DNA of 64,000 nt from Pseudoalteromonas xiamenensis (GCF_030994125.1 NZ_CP099917.1:2390001-2454000); one strand, 5' to 3'. Numbered from the stretch's first letter, positions 10,394 through 18,957 are shown. Program-made: numbers and translations. The notes: generated by a model not told the origin, from the letters alone.

Positions 10394-12766
10394 TTATACG
10401 TTGCTTGTGCTTAGTGAAGGCATATCTTGCTGCGCCGTACTTGTTTGCGGCTGAGTTGAACGGTCAACGAGTAGCAAGATTGCTGGCAACAGTAGGAAAT
10501 CGATAGCCAGTGCAGCAAGCACGGTAATTGCAGATAAGATGCCTAATGTACTGTTGATGAGGAATGGTGACGTCGCAAGGACGATAAAACCAGCCATCAA
10601 GGTTACAGATGTGAACACAAGAGCGACACCTACACTGCTAAATGCGTAACCCAGTGCGTTTTCGGCGTTGTAACCAAGGTCACGTCTGGCGTGTACGTAT
10701 TTCGATAGGAAGTGCACACAGTCATCAACAATAATACCGAGTGTTGCAGACGCGACGATGGAAATGGCCATACCTGCTTCTTGGTATAAAATGGTCCAAA
10801 TTCCGAAAGCAATAATGGCAGGGAAGATGTTCGCGACCATACTGATCAAGCCGTATTTTAAGCTGCGAAGTGAAATAAACATAAACGCTGTGACTAGGAT
10901 GAACGATAGGATAGTGCCCGTGATCATGCCTTCAATGTTCGCTTTAGACATGTGAGAGAACACTACCGTTGCACCAGAACCAATGACTGGCTCGTAGCTT
11001 TTAGCATTTGCTTGCCACCACGCTTCACCACGTTCAGCAGCTTTGCGTAACTCGACGGTTGACACATCACGCATCGTTACAACCATTTTGGTTTCAGATT
11101 TTTCAATGTTGATTTGGTTTGTTAAATCCAATCCGTAAGGCAAAGACATTTCGTATAGAAGGAGATACTGAGCCGCTTCCGTGGTTGATTTTGGTAACTT
11201 GTATTCGTTCGCATCATCGCTATGTAGGCTGCGGTTTAACCGCTTCATTACGTCTGTATACACGTTAACGTTGTAGACATCGCTTTGTTCACGATAGAAG
11301 TTGGCAAAATCGTCCACTTTTTTCATGAAGTCAGGGTTTGCAACACCATTCGTCGCACCCGATTTAATATTGAATTCAATGGTGTACAAACCAGTTAGAT
11401 TGTCTGAGATGTAGTCAGATTCAACGCGGAAATTAATGTCGTTTGTGAAGTATTCAACAAACTTATCATCTAAGACCATTTTCGGGATGTAAGCAGCACA
11501 CGTACCGATAAAGAGCAGTGATAACGTGATAATTGAAAACTTTCTTCTAATGACAAATTGGTTAACGGACGAGAAGAATTTGCCCGTGATCGTTTGTGCT
11601 TTATTTTGCGGTTTTACTTTAATCGGCAGTAGCGTAAGCAGAGCAGGTAAAATTGTTACTGACAAAATAAACGCGACAACAACACCAATAGCCGTAATGT
11701 TACCTAAATCATGGTATGGCGGCGCATCACTAAAGTTAAGAGATAGGAAGCCCACAACGGTGGTCAAGCTAGTCACCAGTACGGCAATGAATTGTTTTTT
11801 AATACTTTCAATGACAGCAAACTTGCGTTCAAGGCCATTACGCATTTCGGACACCATACCCATGATGATGTGCACAGAATCAGCAACAGCAAGCGTCATG
11901 ATGATCGTCGCAGCGATTGACGACGGGGCTGTAATTGGAATTCCGATGTAACCAACTAAACCCATCGCAGCCATTTTTGAAAGCTGGACGATGGCAAGCG
12001 TTGCTAACAACATCCAAATGGAGCGGAATAAGACCAGCAGTAATACCACCATAATGCCATTCATAATCGGCGTTAGGTTTTGTAAATCTGATGCGCCCAC
12101 TTCGCCAAACGTTGCATTCAATACGGTCACGCCCGTTAGGCGGATGTCGACAGGGTACTTTGCTTCGATGTCTTTGATGAGATCACGTGCGGCACCAACG
12201 ATTTGGAACGTTTCCATCGGCGACTCTCCGGGCAACTGGATGATGATGTTAATGCCGGCGTTTTTTCCATCAGGTGAAACAATGCGATTCAACAATAACG
12301 GTTCATGTAAAGAGACGCGTTTTATTTTGTCAATTTGCTGTGTTGAAAGCGCTTCAGGGTGACGTACCAAATCTTCAACGACTAAGCCTTCATCATTCGC
12401 TTCAATATGTTGGAAGTTGGACAATGAATCCACACGGGTAACAAAAGGAAGTTTCCATGCTTTGCTGGTGGTTTCAGTAATCGCGCCCAATACCTCTTTA
12501 GAGAAGATATCTTGATTATCCTTAGGGGTAATTGCAAAAAAAACGTTGTCGTTTTTACTGTAGGTTGCTTCTAATTCGTCCATGGCGACGATTTGAGGGG
12601 TCGTTTCACCAAAAAAGTATTTATAGTCTGTATTGACTCCAATTTTATTTTGGCCTTGACCAATTAGAAAACAAGCTATTGCGACGAGTAAAATAACGAT
12701 TATTCTATGCTTCACAATGTTGCTAGTATATCTATATAAACTTGATTTTGACTTTTCATTTTTCAT
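10394..12766 (-). CDS. RND superfamily (MMPL/HAE3-type) exporter
   Basis: A 790-residue inner-membrane transporter with the RND duplication. TM1 is at about 17-36, followed by a large periplasmic loop, TM2-6 at about 230-390, TM7 near 415, a second periplasmic loop, and TM8-12 at about 620-770. Conserved TM4/TM10 features are present (VADSVHIIMG and IVDDCVHFLSKY, both with the Asp of the proton relay). It belongs with MmpL, HpnN and similar lipid exporters rather than with the AcrB drug pumps, which are about 1030 residues long. With the LolA-like protein and the outer-membrane barrel it forms a three-compartment export route. Substrate unknown; a hydrophobic product of the adjacent biosynthetic genes is the natural guess. 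Confidence 0.88.
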   Translation of the reverse strand: MKNEKSKSSLYRYTSNIVKHRIIVILLVAIACFLIGQGQNKIGVNTDYKYFFGETTPQIVAMDELEATYSKNDNVFFAITPKDNQDIFSKEVLGAITETTSKAWKLPFVTRVDSLSNFQHIEANDEGLVVEDLVRHPEALSTQQIDKIKRVSLHEPLLLNRIVSPDGKNAGINIIIQLPGESPMETFQIVGAARDLIKDIEAKYPVDIRLTGVTVLNATFGEVGASDLQNLTPIMNGIMVVLLLVLFRSIWMLLATLAIVQLSKMAAMGLVGYIGIPITAPSSIAATIIMTLAVADSVHIIMGMVSEMRNGLERKFAVIESIKKQFIAVLVTSLTTVVGFLSLNFSDAPPYHDLGNITAIGVVVAFILSVTILPALLTLLPIKVKPQNKAQTITGKFFSSVNQFVIRRKFSIITLSLLFIGTCAAYIPKMVLDDKFVEYFTNDINFRVESDYISDNLTGLYTIEFNIKSGATNGVANPDFMKKVDDFANFYREQSDVYNVNVYTDVMKRLNRSLHSDDANEYKLPKSTTEAAQYLLLYEMSLPYGLDLTNQINIEKSETKMVVTMRDVSTVELRKAAERGEAWWQANAKSYEPVIGSGATVVFSHMSKANIEGMITGTILSFILVTAFMFISLRSLKYGLISMVANIFPAIIAFGIWTILYQEAGMAISIVASATLGIIVDDCVHFLSKYVHARRDLGYNAENALGYAFSSVGVALVFTSVTLMAGFIVLATSPFLINSTLGILSAITVLAALAIDFLLLPAILLLVDRSTQPQTSTAQQDMPSLSTSNV

Positions 12767-12938
12767 ATTAAAATGCCGGTTTATATTAAATTAAAATAAT
12801 GTTGTTGTAGTTTGTTAATTTTAAGAACGAACGAATTTATAAGCAATGAGCATAAATGAAACAGCGGTTCTAAAAATGAATTGCATTAAGTAAAATAATG
12901 CCCTGACTGAGGTTTTAATTCGTAACATCGCGTATCAA

Positions 12939-13946
12939 CTAACACACTTCCAACAGTAAGGTGCTGCAACTGAACCCTGCACCAGAGCCAAGCATCAATA
13001 TTTTTTGACCAGATTTCAGGTTGTTAGACTTCAATAAAGTGGCAAGTCCAAGAAACTGATCTGCCGCACCAGCATGTCCAATGGTCTTTCCTACGTGCCA
13101 TAAGTTTTGCGTTGCAAGGTCAGAAAACAGGGGTTCATAGAGGCCTTTGAGAATGCTTTTCCCCACATTTGGAAAAACAATCCAATCTGCAACAGATTCA
13201 GAAAGCGCTGTTTCGTTAATAAGGCGCTTTCTCATGCCATTCAGTGCAACACGCATGTTGTTGATGAACCCTTCTTTTCCGTAATGGCTCATATAGGCTT
13301 TTTTTGCTTCCCGTGTGTTGTATTGGGACGCAACACTTCCTATGGATTCAGGTTCTGGTCGTTGGAAGCGGTGCATACTTTCGAGATTGGAAACGGATTG
13401 TTGTTGAAAATGGAGTATTTTGAGTGGGCCAGATTGCTTGGACAGTAGCGCTGAGGCCGCCGCATCCCCGTAAACTACTGCATAGTCAGAACGCCAACGA
13501 TCGAAGCCTGAATTAGCAAATCGGTCTGCGCAAACAACAAGCGCGGATTGACTAGTACTGGCAAGTAAATGATCCATTGCCAGTTTTGTGCTGAGCATCA
13601 TGCTATTGCAGCCATGATTTACAGATACGGCCATTGCATGATTCAAGTCGAGTTTGTCTTGTAAATAAGCCGCGGGCTGCCACAAGTGCTTATGGCCTTG
13701 CCGATGAATAAAGCTGTAGGTCAGAAAATCAATGTCATCGCGTGAACTTGCGCCTTGCTTCAGTGTTTCTTGAACACTCTTCAACGCCATTTCAATTGGC
13801 CATAACTCCTCTTCAACAGCAATAGATTCGTATTCATCGCGTCTCGCTTCGTCTTCATCGTAGAGTTCGTTTGCGACAGCGTCAGTGACAAGAATGCGTT
13901 TATTGGGAAGATAAGAATGACAGGCCTGAATGTAGATATCAGTCAT
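12939..13946 (-). CDS. atypical KASIII-like acyltransferase (thiolase fold)
   Basis: A 335-residue protein with the FabH-type thiolase fold. The nucleophile is Cys113 in NHGCNS. The usual FabH PHQAN motif is FPNVG here (Asn260 where His is expected). The usual GNTSAAS is GHAGAADQ, placing His291 and Asp296 near the active site. This Cys-His-Asp pattern, with a GH..(A)DQ block, recalls KASIII-like acyltransferases such as CerJ that acylate hydroxyls in natural products, rather than the decarboxylating condensing enzymes. The ATG at 13946 is preferred to a TTG at 13985, which lies inside a terminator-like hairpin. It probably loads or transfers an acyl chain in the cluster pathway; donor and acceptor are unknown. 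Confidence 0.75.
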   Translation of the reverse strand: MTDIYIQACHSYLPNKRILVTDAVANELYDEDEARRDEYESIAVEEELWPIEMALKSVQETLKQGASSRDDIDFLTYSFIHRQGHKHLWQPAAYLQDKLDLNHAMAVSVNHGCNSMMLSTKLAMDHLLASTSQSALVVCADRFANSGFDRWRSDYAVVYGDAAASALLSKQSGPLKILHFQQQSVSNLESMHRFQRPEPESIGSVASQYNTREAKKAYMSHYGKEGFINNMRVALNGMRKRLINETALSESVADWIVFPNVGKSILKGLYEPLFSDLATQNLWHVGKTIGHAGAADQFLGLATLLKSNNLKSGQKILMLGSGAGFSCSTLLLEVC

Positions 13947-13965
13947 TTGGTATACCCATGTATGA

Positions 13966-14003
13966 TAAAAAAGCCCTACCTTCAATTGGAAAATAGGGCT
14001 TTA
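13966..14003 (-). terminator. terminator/attenuator inside the cluster
   Basis: AAAGCCCTA (13970-13978) pairs with TAGGGCTTT (13994-14002). Read on the minus strand, the stem is followed by a T run. It lies between the GST-like gene and the KASIII-like gene. Transcription from the AfsA-like end is therefore probably reduced here, or a second promoter serves the downstream genes. Confidence 0.65.
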
Positions 14004-14011
14004 AGGAGGGG

Positions 14012-14593
14012 TTATTTTTTAAAGTACTCGAGCGCTTTTAGCGTGTTCCAATAATGGAACAGTTTAGGTGTGTCCGTTTCGTTGAGCGGAGCAATATTGG
14101 ATTGCCATTTCAACAATACGTATGCGTAGAAGTCGGCAATTGTCAATTTGTCACCAACTAAGTACTGTGAGCCTGTAAGGAAAAACTCCCAAGATTGGAG
14201 GTTGCTCTTAAGTACTTGTAATGCTTTCTCGCCTACTGCGGGGTAATGGGCTTCAACGCTGGTGTAGAATTCGGGTCGAAACTTTAATAAATAGCCTTGA
14301 TATACAACCGTACTCATAAATCCTACCAGTTCATCAACTTTGGTTTGGATGTACTCAGACTCGCCTAATAATTCAGGGCCATGACGTCTAGCTAAGAGAC
14401 GTAAGATCGTTGCCGTTTCAGTAATGGCAGTATCTTGGCTTTCTACAAGTGTCGGAACTGTAGCTCTTGGGTTTACAGCTTCAAGTGCTGGGCGGAATTC
14501 CGAACGAGGTCTCACCTCAAGTTCAATATTTAAGCATTTCGCTAAAGCTAATACGGAATCGGAGCCTGAGCCGTTAATTGTATACAAAATCAT
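14012..14593 (-). CDS. glutathione S-transferase-like protein
   Basis: A 193-residue GST-fold protein. The N-terminal thioredoxin-like domain (about 1-75) has a candidate active Ser in NGSGSDS at 8-14 and the cis-Pro motif ATVPTL. The C-terminal all-helical domain has the fold-capping LTIADFYAYV motif. In biosynthetic clusters such proteins can act as isomerases or as glutathione-dependent tailoring enzymes. Whether it binds glutathione cannot be judged from sequence alone. It lies 27 bp downstream of the AfsA-like gene on the same strand and is followed by a strong hairpin, so these two genes may form the most highly expressed part of the operon. Confidence 0.8.
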   Translation of the reverse strand: MILYTINGSGSDSVLALAKCLNIELEVRPRSEFRPALEAVNPRATVPTLVESQDTAITETATILRLLARRHGPELLGESEYIQTKVDELVGFMSTVVYQGYLLKFRPEFYTSVEAHYPAVGEKALQVLKSNLQSWEFFLTGSQYLVGDKLTIADFYAYVLLKWQSNIAPLNETDTPKLFHYWNTLKALEYFKK

Positions 14594-14620
14594 TTCACAA
14601 TTTCCTTATAAAACTATTAC

Positions 14621-15382
14621 TTAAGCCAGCTCTTTATCCAGAACTGTGGTTGAGTGTTGCTCAAGCAATGAGGAGACGACTTTCGCCGCTGCGCGTTTTT
14701 CTTTCTCATCGATCGTGTTGTATTCAAACACTGTGAAGCTCACCAACGTATTTGCACAGATCTTCCCGTCTTGAATTACATCGACAGAAACATCAAAAGA
14801 CATACGGTCATCGGTTAAGCGTTCTTCCAAAATAGTGTATTGAATGGTCGAGGCTACAGGGAACACAAAGCGTTTGTACTTTATGTTTATATCATTGATA
14901 ACAAAGTAAAATTTCTCATCCTTTGACGCCAGATAGAACTGTTCTGTAACGGACAAAAAGGCTTGTCGAGCGGCTTCGATAATCGCCATACCTTGGACGT
15001 GTTGGCCGGTCATATGGTCACTGAAAAACTCATTGCCGCCATCAAGCATTAAGTCCATTTCATACGTTTTGTTTTCTAGACGACGGGCCACGCTGACAAG
15101 AATGTTTTGGAAATAATGCTTGTGCGTGTTGTTTTGGCTTGCTTTCACGTACTTGTTTTCGTTGGCGAACGTAAATTTTGAAGTATCAACGTCTAAAGAG
15201 CGCAACATGTTGCGAAGGTCTAATTCGTTGATGCCTTGGCCAAGGATGAAGTTTACATTTTCCAAATCAACTTCATTTTTCAACAGTTTGTTATACAGTT
15301 CGGTTCTTGTGAGAACAGCGTCGTTGCCATCCGAAAATCCTTGGAAGATGTCATCGACAATAATGTGTGAGTTTTTCCACAT
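14621..15382 (-). CDS. AfsA-like (A-factor synthase family) hotdog-domain protein
   Basis: A 253-residue protein containing one clear AfsA-type hotdog domain at about 86-215. The diagnostic blocks are the HKHYFQNILVS strand (87-97) and DHMTGQHVQGM at 122-132 followed by IIEAARQAF (helix, 134-142). In Streptomyces AfsA, which has two such halves (about 300 residues), the enzyme joins a beta-ketoacyl-ACP to dihydroxyacetone phosphate in gamma-butyrolactone signal synthesis. Here the first about 85 residues do not show an obvious second hotdog, so the architecture is single-domain. It is the first gene of the minus-strand cluster, divergent from the MFS gene. Family assignment is firm; the reaction is inferred and could instead be thioester transfer or dehydration on another acyl substrate. 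Confidence 0.82.
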   Translation of the reverse strand: MWKNSHIIVDDIFQGFSDGNDAVLTRTELYNKLLKNEVDLENVNFILGQGINELDLRNMLRSLDVDTSKFTFANENKYVKASQNNTHKHYFQNILVSVARRLENKTYEMDLMLDGGNEFFSDHMTGQHVQGMAIIEAARQAFLSVTEQFYLASKDEKFYFVINDINIKYKRFVFPVASTIQYTILEERLTDDRMSFDVSVDVIQDGKICANTLVSFTVFEYNTIDEKEKRAAAKVVSSLLEQHSTTVLDKELA

Positions 15383-15712
15383 AATTAATACCTTTGTTTA
15401 ATTGCGAATCTTGTGTTTTTGAGTGTCCAAATAATTCGATTTAAATCTTATTTAAAAAATATTTATTTTTTATTTCGATTTGTGTTGGTGTTTATCTCAT
15501 TCGTTTTTCTGGACTGAAATGATGTTATTGATTAGGGGTTTTTAGTTCAATACCTAAAAATGAAACATGAGTTGCATTTTTTATTACATAATTTCCTTTT
15601 TTGTATTGTTATTATCAAACACGTCAACAAATGTGCTTGGTGACTGTTTTATTGTTTGGAGTTAAATAATTACTTCAAATTAAATTGGTATAAATTACTT
15701 AAGGAATAAAAA
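15383..15712. promoter_or_regulatory. divergent promoter region, AfsA-like cluster / MFS gene
   Basis: A 330-bp very AT-rich gap between divergent genes with no open frame of interest. It holds an inverted repeat TTTTTAG-N8-CTAAAAA at 15539-15560, suitable as an operator for a dimeric regulator. On the plus strand TATAAA (15689-15694) and AAGGA (15701-15705) precede the MFS start. The minus-strand promoter cannot be fixed by eye. Confidence 0.5.
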
Positions 15713-16885
15713 ATGCCATTAGCTGTATTCGCACTGGCCCTCGGGGCTTTTGCAATTTCAACTACTGAATTTGTGATATTGGGACTACTTCTGAATGTAT
15801 CTCAAGACTTTGGAATAAGCGTTTCAGATGCTGGGTTCCTTGTTACTGCCTACGCCATTGGCGTGGTCATTGGTGCGCCACTTTTAACGCCTATTTTGGC
15901 AAGGTATCCAAGAAAACAAGTGGTTGTATTCTTACTTGCGCTCTTCACCATTGGTAATGTGATTGCTGTTTTCGCACCGAACTACGAAACGTTGTTGTTC
16001 TCAAGGGTCTTTACGGCGCTTGTACATGCTTCGTTCTACGGTCTATCGTCCATTATTGCCTCGCAGTTGGTCAGTAAAGACAAACAAGCCCGCGCAATGT
16101 CGATGGTATTTATGGGGGCTACGATTGCAAATATCGCAGGTGCGCCTCTAGGAACAATGATTGGCTTAGAATTCGGTTGGAGAAGTACATCGGTTGCTTG
16201 CGCTATTCTTGGTTTTGTCGCAATGGTGGGTATCTTTATTTTGGTACCAAAAGTGAAATCGGAGAAGCCACAAAACATCGGCGCAGAATTCAAAACATTA
16301 TTACAACCAAAAGTGATCCGTGCTTTGTTGCTGACCTTGGTCGGTTTTTCTGGCACGTTTACACTACTGACTTATATTGCTCCTCTGTTAATCGACGTCA
16401 CAGGGTTTGAAGAAAGTAACATTTCAATGATGTTATTTATTTTTGGATTAGGTATGGCTGTTGGCAACCCAATCGGTGGTTGGTTAACAGACAAGAATTT
16501 AACCCTTGGTTTAAATGCGACGCTAGGTTTCCTCTTTGTTGTCTTACTGGCGATTGGTCTTCTGTCTAGCTACATGATCCCAATGTACATTTTGACCTTC
16601 CTATTTGGTGCGGCGTTGTTTGCGACGATTACGCCACTGCAAGTAAATGCAATGATTGCAGCGGGTGATGCGCCAGTTATGGCCGCGTCATTTAACATTG
16701 CCGCGTTTAACCTAGCAAACGCGTTAGCTGCTGCGTTTGGTGGCTACATCATCGACAGCTCACTCGGGTTAACTTTCCTACCTTTTGGTGCTGCATCCTT
16801 TGCGTTACTCGGTTTGATCTTTGCGTTCTCAACACAGGCTCGTACCTCATCTGTCAACGAATCAAAGCAAGCGGTTTCAGCGTAA
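15713..16885 (+). CDS. MFS transporter, DHA1/AraJ-PbuE-like efflux permease
   Basis: A 390-residue permease with twelve predicted membrane helices and the DHA1 family opening TTEFVILGLL. The loop 2-3 motif appears as PILARYPRKQ. The second half contains GNPIGGWLTDKN at the equivalent loop. Close relatives are proton-driven exporters of sugars, nucleosides or drugs; the substrate is unknown. AAGGA lies 7 nt before the ATG. It is divergent from the AfsA-like gene across a shared 330-bp region and convergent with the LysR gene. It may export a cluster product or give self-protection, but it may equally be independent. Confidence 0.85.
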   Translation: MPLAVFALALGAFAISTTEFVILGLLLNVSQDFGISVSDAGFLVTAYAIGVVIGAPLLTPILARYPRKQVVVFLLALFTIGNVIAVFAPNYETLLFSRVFTALVHASFYGLSSIIASQLVSKDKQARAMSMVFMGATIANIAGAPLGTMIGLEFGWRSTSVACAILGFVAMVGIFILVPKVKSEKPQNIGAEFKTLLQPKVIRALLLTLVGFSGTFTLLTYIAPLLIDVTGFEESNISMMLFIFGLGMAVGNPIGGWLTDKNLTLGLNATLGFLFVVLLAIGLLSSYMIPMYILTFLFGAALFATITPLQVNAMIAAGDAPVMAASFNIAAFNLANALAAAFGGYIIDSSLGLTFLPFGAASFALLGLIFAFSTQARTSSVNESKQAVSA

Positions 16886-16950
16886 GATAGATGAAAGTTC
16901 GGCTAAGTTAATCAGTATTTAATTTGTTACTGTTAATTAGGATTCTAATT

Positions 16951-16982
16951 TGGGTTATTCAATATAATGAATAACCCATTTT
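16951..16982. terminator. bidirectional terminator between MFS and LysR genes
   Basis: A perfect 10-bp stem, TGGGTTATTC / GAATAACCCA, with an 8-nt loop and T runs on both strands, lying between convergent genes. Confidence 0.85.
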
Positions 16983-16995
16983 TATTTGGCGGAGA

Positions 16996-17865
16996 TTAAT
17001 TAAAGTCGGAGAAAAGATGATTTAAAAAAGCCATAAATTGCTTAACGTGGGGTGCTTTGGCGGAAGCTTCCCTGACTACCATCCAAATATCGACATCTCG
17101 ATATGTTCCTGGTAAATCTACGTATTCGAATTGAGGAAATTGTTTGGCGACATAGTCAGGCATAAAACCAATACCGACTTTGTCTTTCATTGCTAATATG
17201 ACTTCAGAAAAGTCAGAGACTCTTAACACTTCCGTGTAGTTTTCGATTTGTCTTGCTAAAACATTGGGTAAAAAATCGGCATCCTTTTTGTGCCACCCAA
17301 TAAATGGAACGCTTTTGTCGGGGTCAAAGGGCATTTCTTGATGGCGGTAGAGGCCTATCCGCGTTGAACCGAGTCGCTTAACGATAAGTGCTCCACGTTC
17401 AGGTCTGGAGAAGCGGACGGCTAAGTCCCAATCTTCATTTGCGAGATCAACAAGCTGCATTGACGTATCCATTTCCATCAAAATATTTGGGTTATTCTGA
17501 TAAAACTCATTTAAATGAGGAATGATCAAGTAGCGAGCGATATCGGCAACGATTGAACAACGAACCACTTTTCTAATATTGTTTTCTGTTAAGCGCATTG
17601 CTTGAGAAATTTCAGCGATACTGCCATCCAGTAATTTACAATATTCTGCGAGTCGATAGCCTTCTTCCGTAAAAGCAATACCATTTGCATTTCTTCTAAA
17701 CAAAGACATATTAAGGTCGGATTCCAATTTTTCCATTCGCCGACTTAACGTTGAAACACTAATGTTTAGCATGCTTGCAGCTTTTCTCATTTTGCCGCAT
17801 TTAGAAAATACCATATAGTTATATAGTAAATCCCAATTCATACCTTTATTTTCTTGCTCAAACAT
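16996..17865 (-). CDS. LysR-family transcriptional regulator
   Basis: A 289-residue LysR regulator. The N-terminal winged helix-turn-helix is at about 12-70 (KMRKAASMLNISVSTLSRRM), with the linker helix and the substrate-binding domain at about 95-285. It is divergent from the dienelactone-hydrolase/AKR operon, the usual arrangement for a LysR protein and its target. The shared 331-bp region contains two dyads of LysR-box type. The start could also be the internal ATG at 17841 (MNWDLL), which lies closer to typical family starts. It is convergent with the MFS gene. The effector is unknown; a lactone or carbonyl compound handled by the target enzymes is a reasonable guess. Confidence 0.88.
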   Translation of the reverse strand: MFEQENKGMNWDLLYNYMVFSKCGKMRKAASMLNISVSTLSRRMEKLESDLNMSLFRRNANGIAFTEEGYRLAEYCKLLDGSIAEISQAMRLTENNIRKVVRCSIVADIARYLIIPHLNEFYQNNPNILMEMDTSMQLVDLANEDWDLAVRFSRPERGALIVKRLGSTRIGLYRHQEMPFDPDKSVPFIGWHKKDADFLPNVLARQIENYTEVLRVSDFSEVILAMKDKVGIGFMPDYVAKQFPQFEYVDLPGTYRDVDIWMVVREASAKAPHVKQFMAFLNHLFSDFN

Positions 17866-18196
17866 CCTTTTATTATCCTAAAGAACTAAATTGTAAGTTT
17901 GTCACTTCCTAATGTTAACTATTGGTTTTATATGTGATTTATGTTGGTGGGTTGTTTTTTTGTTGTTAATTTGGATACTAACAAGATTGCTAATGTGAGT
18001 CAATAATACAAAAAGTTATATTGACGGAAAGTCAAGAGTGTTTTTTAGTTTATTTTGATTTGTCGAACTATTTCAAACATATTACGGCTTTAAAGGTTGT
18101 TGAAACAGGCGTTTCATTATTGCATATTGATTCGGTTTTTTAATAGTGGTCTCATTGATTTTATCGTAATGCAAAATTTAGGGTTAAATCAGAGAG
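17866..18196. promoter_or_regulatory. LysR / dienelactone hydrolase intergenic region with two dyads
   Basis: A 331-bp AT-rich divergent promoter region. TTGAC-N5-GTCAA (18021-18035) and TGAAAC-AGGC-GTTTCA (18101-18116) are perfect inverted repeats. Both are plausible LysR binding sites (T-rich half, A-rich half). No protein-coding frame is convincing. Confidence 0.5.
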
Positions 18197-18928
18197 ATGC
18201 AGATTAAAAAAGCGAATCAATTGCTCCCTTTAAATACTGCTTTACCGAGTGGTTTTATTCGTTTTAATAACAATCCTAGCGCTAATATTCGATTGTTGCT
18301 TTTGCCAGACTGGCAAGGAGCAAATACTGCATATATGCAAAGAATGGCGGGGTTATTTAGCCAAGCGCTCAATGCCGAAACCGTCATTTTCCATCCATAT
18401 AATGTCAATACACATCCCGTGCATTATATCTTGGAAGGGCGTTTCGAGGTGTATGAAGTATTGAGCGATAGAGCGCGTTGTCGGCAATGGATTCAAGAAG
18501 CCATTGCTGAGTTGGAAAATCATTGGGAAAACAAAGCGGCAAAATTAGTTATGGTCGGTTTTTGTCTCGGTGGCTCGATAGCCTTCGAAGCGGCAAGAAC
18601 TAGCTCTGCGATAGACCTTGCGGTGTCTATCCATGGTAATCCAAGTACTGATCTCCATTTGAGTTCCTACGCAAGTCGAGTTCCTATGGTCTTTGTCGGC
18701 GGAGGCTCAGATCCGCTCATTTCTAAAGAAGATATTTCTCTTTTTCTAAAGGAAATGCAAGTAAGTGGTCGACCTTGGTATAGCCACACATTAGGTGAAA
18801 GTCGGCATAGTTTTACAAAACAAGAAGTTGGGTATATAGGGCCGGGTTCTATCTATAATTTGGACGCGCTTGAATTAAGCGTCGACTTAGTCGCCAATCA
18901 TGTAAAGCAACTCGGTGGCATTGCATAG
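18197..18928 (+). CDS. dienelactone hydrolase-family protein
   Basis: A 243-residue alpha/beta hydrolase of the dienelactone hydrolase family. The nucleophile motif is GFCLGG near 137-142, so the nucleophile is Cys as in true DLH. The acid Asp lies in GGGSDPLI and the His in ESRHSF. Family members open lactone rings such as dienelactones. It is the first gene of an operon with two aldo-keto reductases (29 bp to the next start) and is divergent from the LysR regulator. Together with the SMP-30-like protein it is the second potential lactone-opening enzyme near the AfsA-like gene. The substrate is not known. Confidence 0.8.
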   Translation: MQIKKANQLLPLNTALPSGFIRFNNNPSANIRLLLLPDWQGANTAYMQRMAGLFSQALNAETVIFHPYNVNTHPVHYILEGRFEVYEVLSDRARCRQWIQEAIAELENHWENKAAKLVMVGFCLGGSIAFEAARTSSAIDLAVSIHGNPSTDLHLSSYASRVPMVFVGGGSDPLISKEDISLFLKEMQVSGRPWYSHTLGESRHSFTKQEVGYIGPGSIYNLDALELSVDLVANHVKQLGGIA

Positions 18929-18957
18929 TTTACCCAAAGCAGATTTAAGGATAATAA

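Noticed and set aside
4083..15382. Aryl polyene, flexirubin or dialkylresorcinol cluster
   Set aside because: MMPL exporter, LolA-like protein and KAS-like enzyme are shared features. But there is no acyl carrier protein, no FabF-type ketosynthase pair, no DarA-type cyclase and no FabZ-like dehydratase, while an AfsA-like protein is present.
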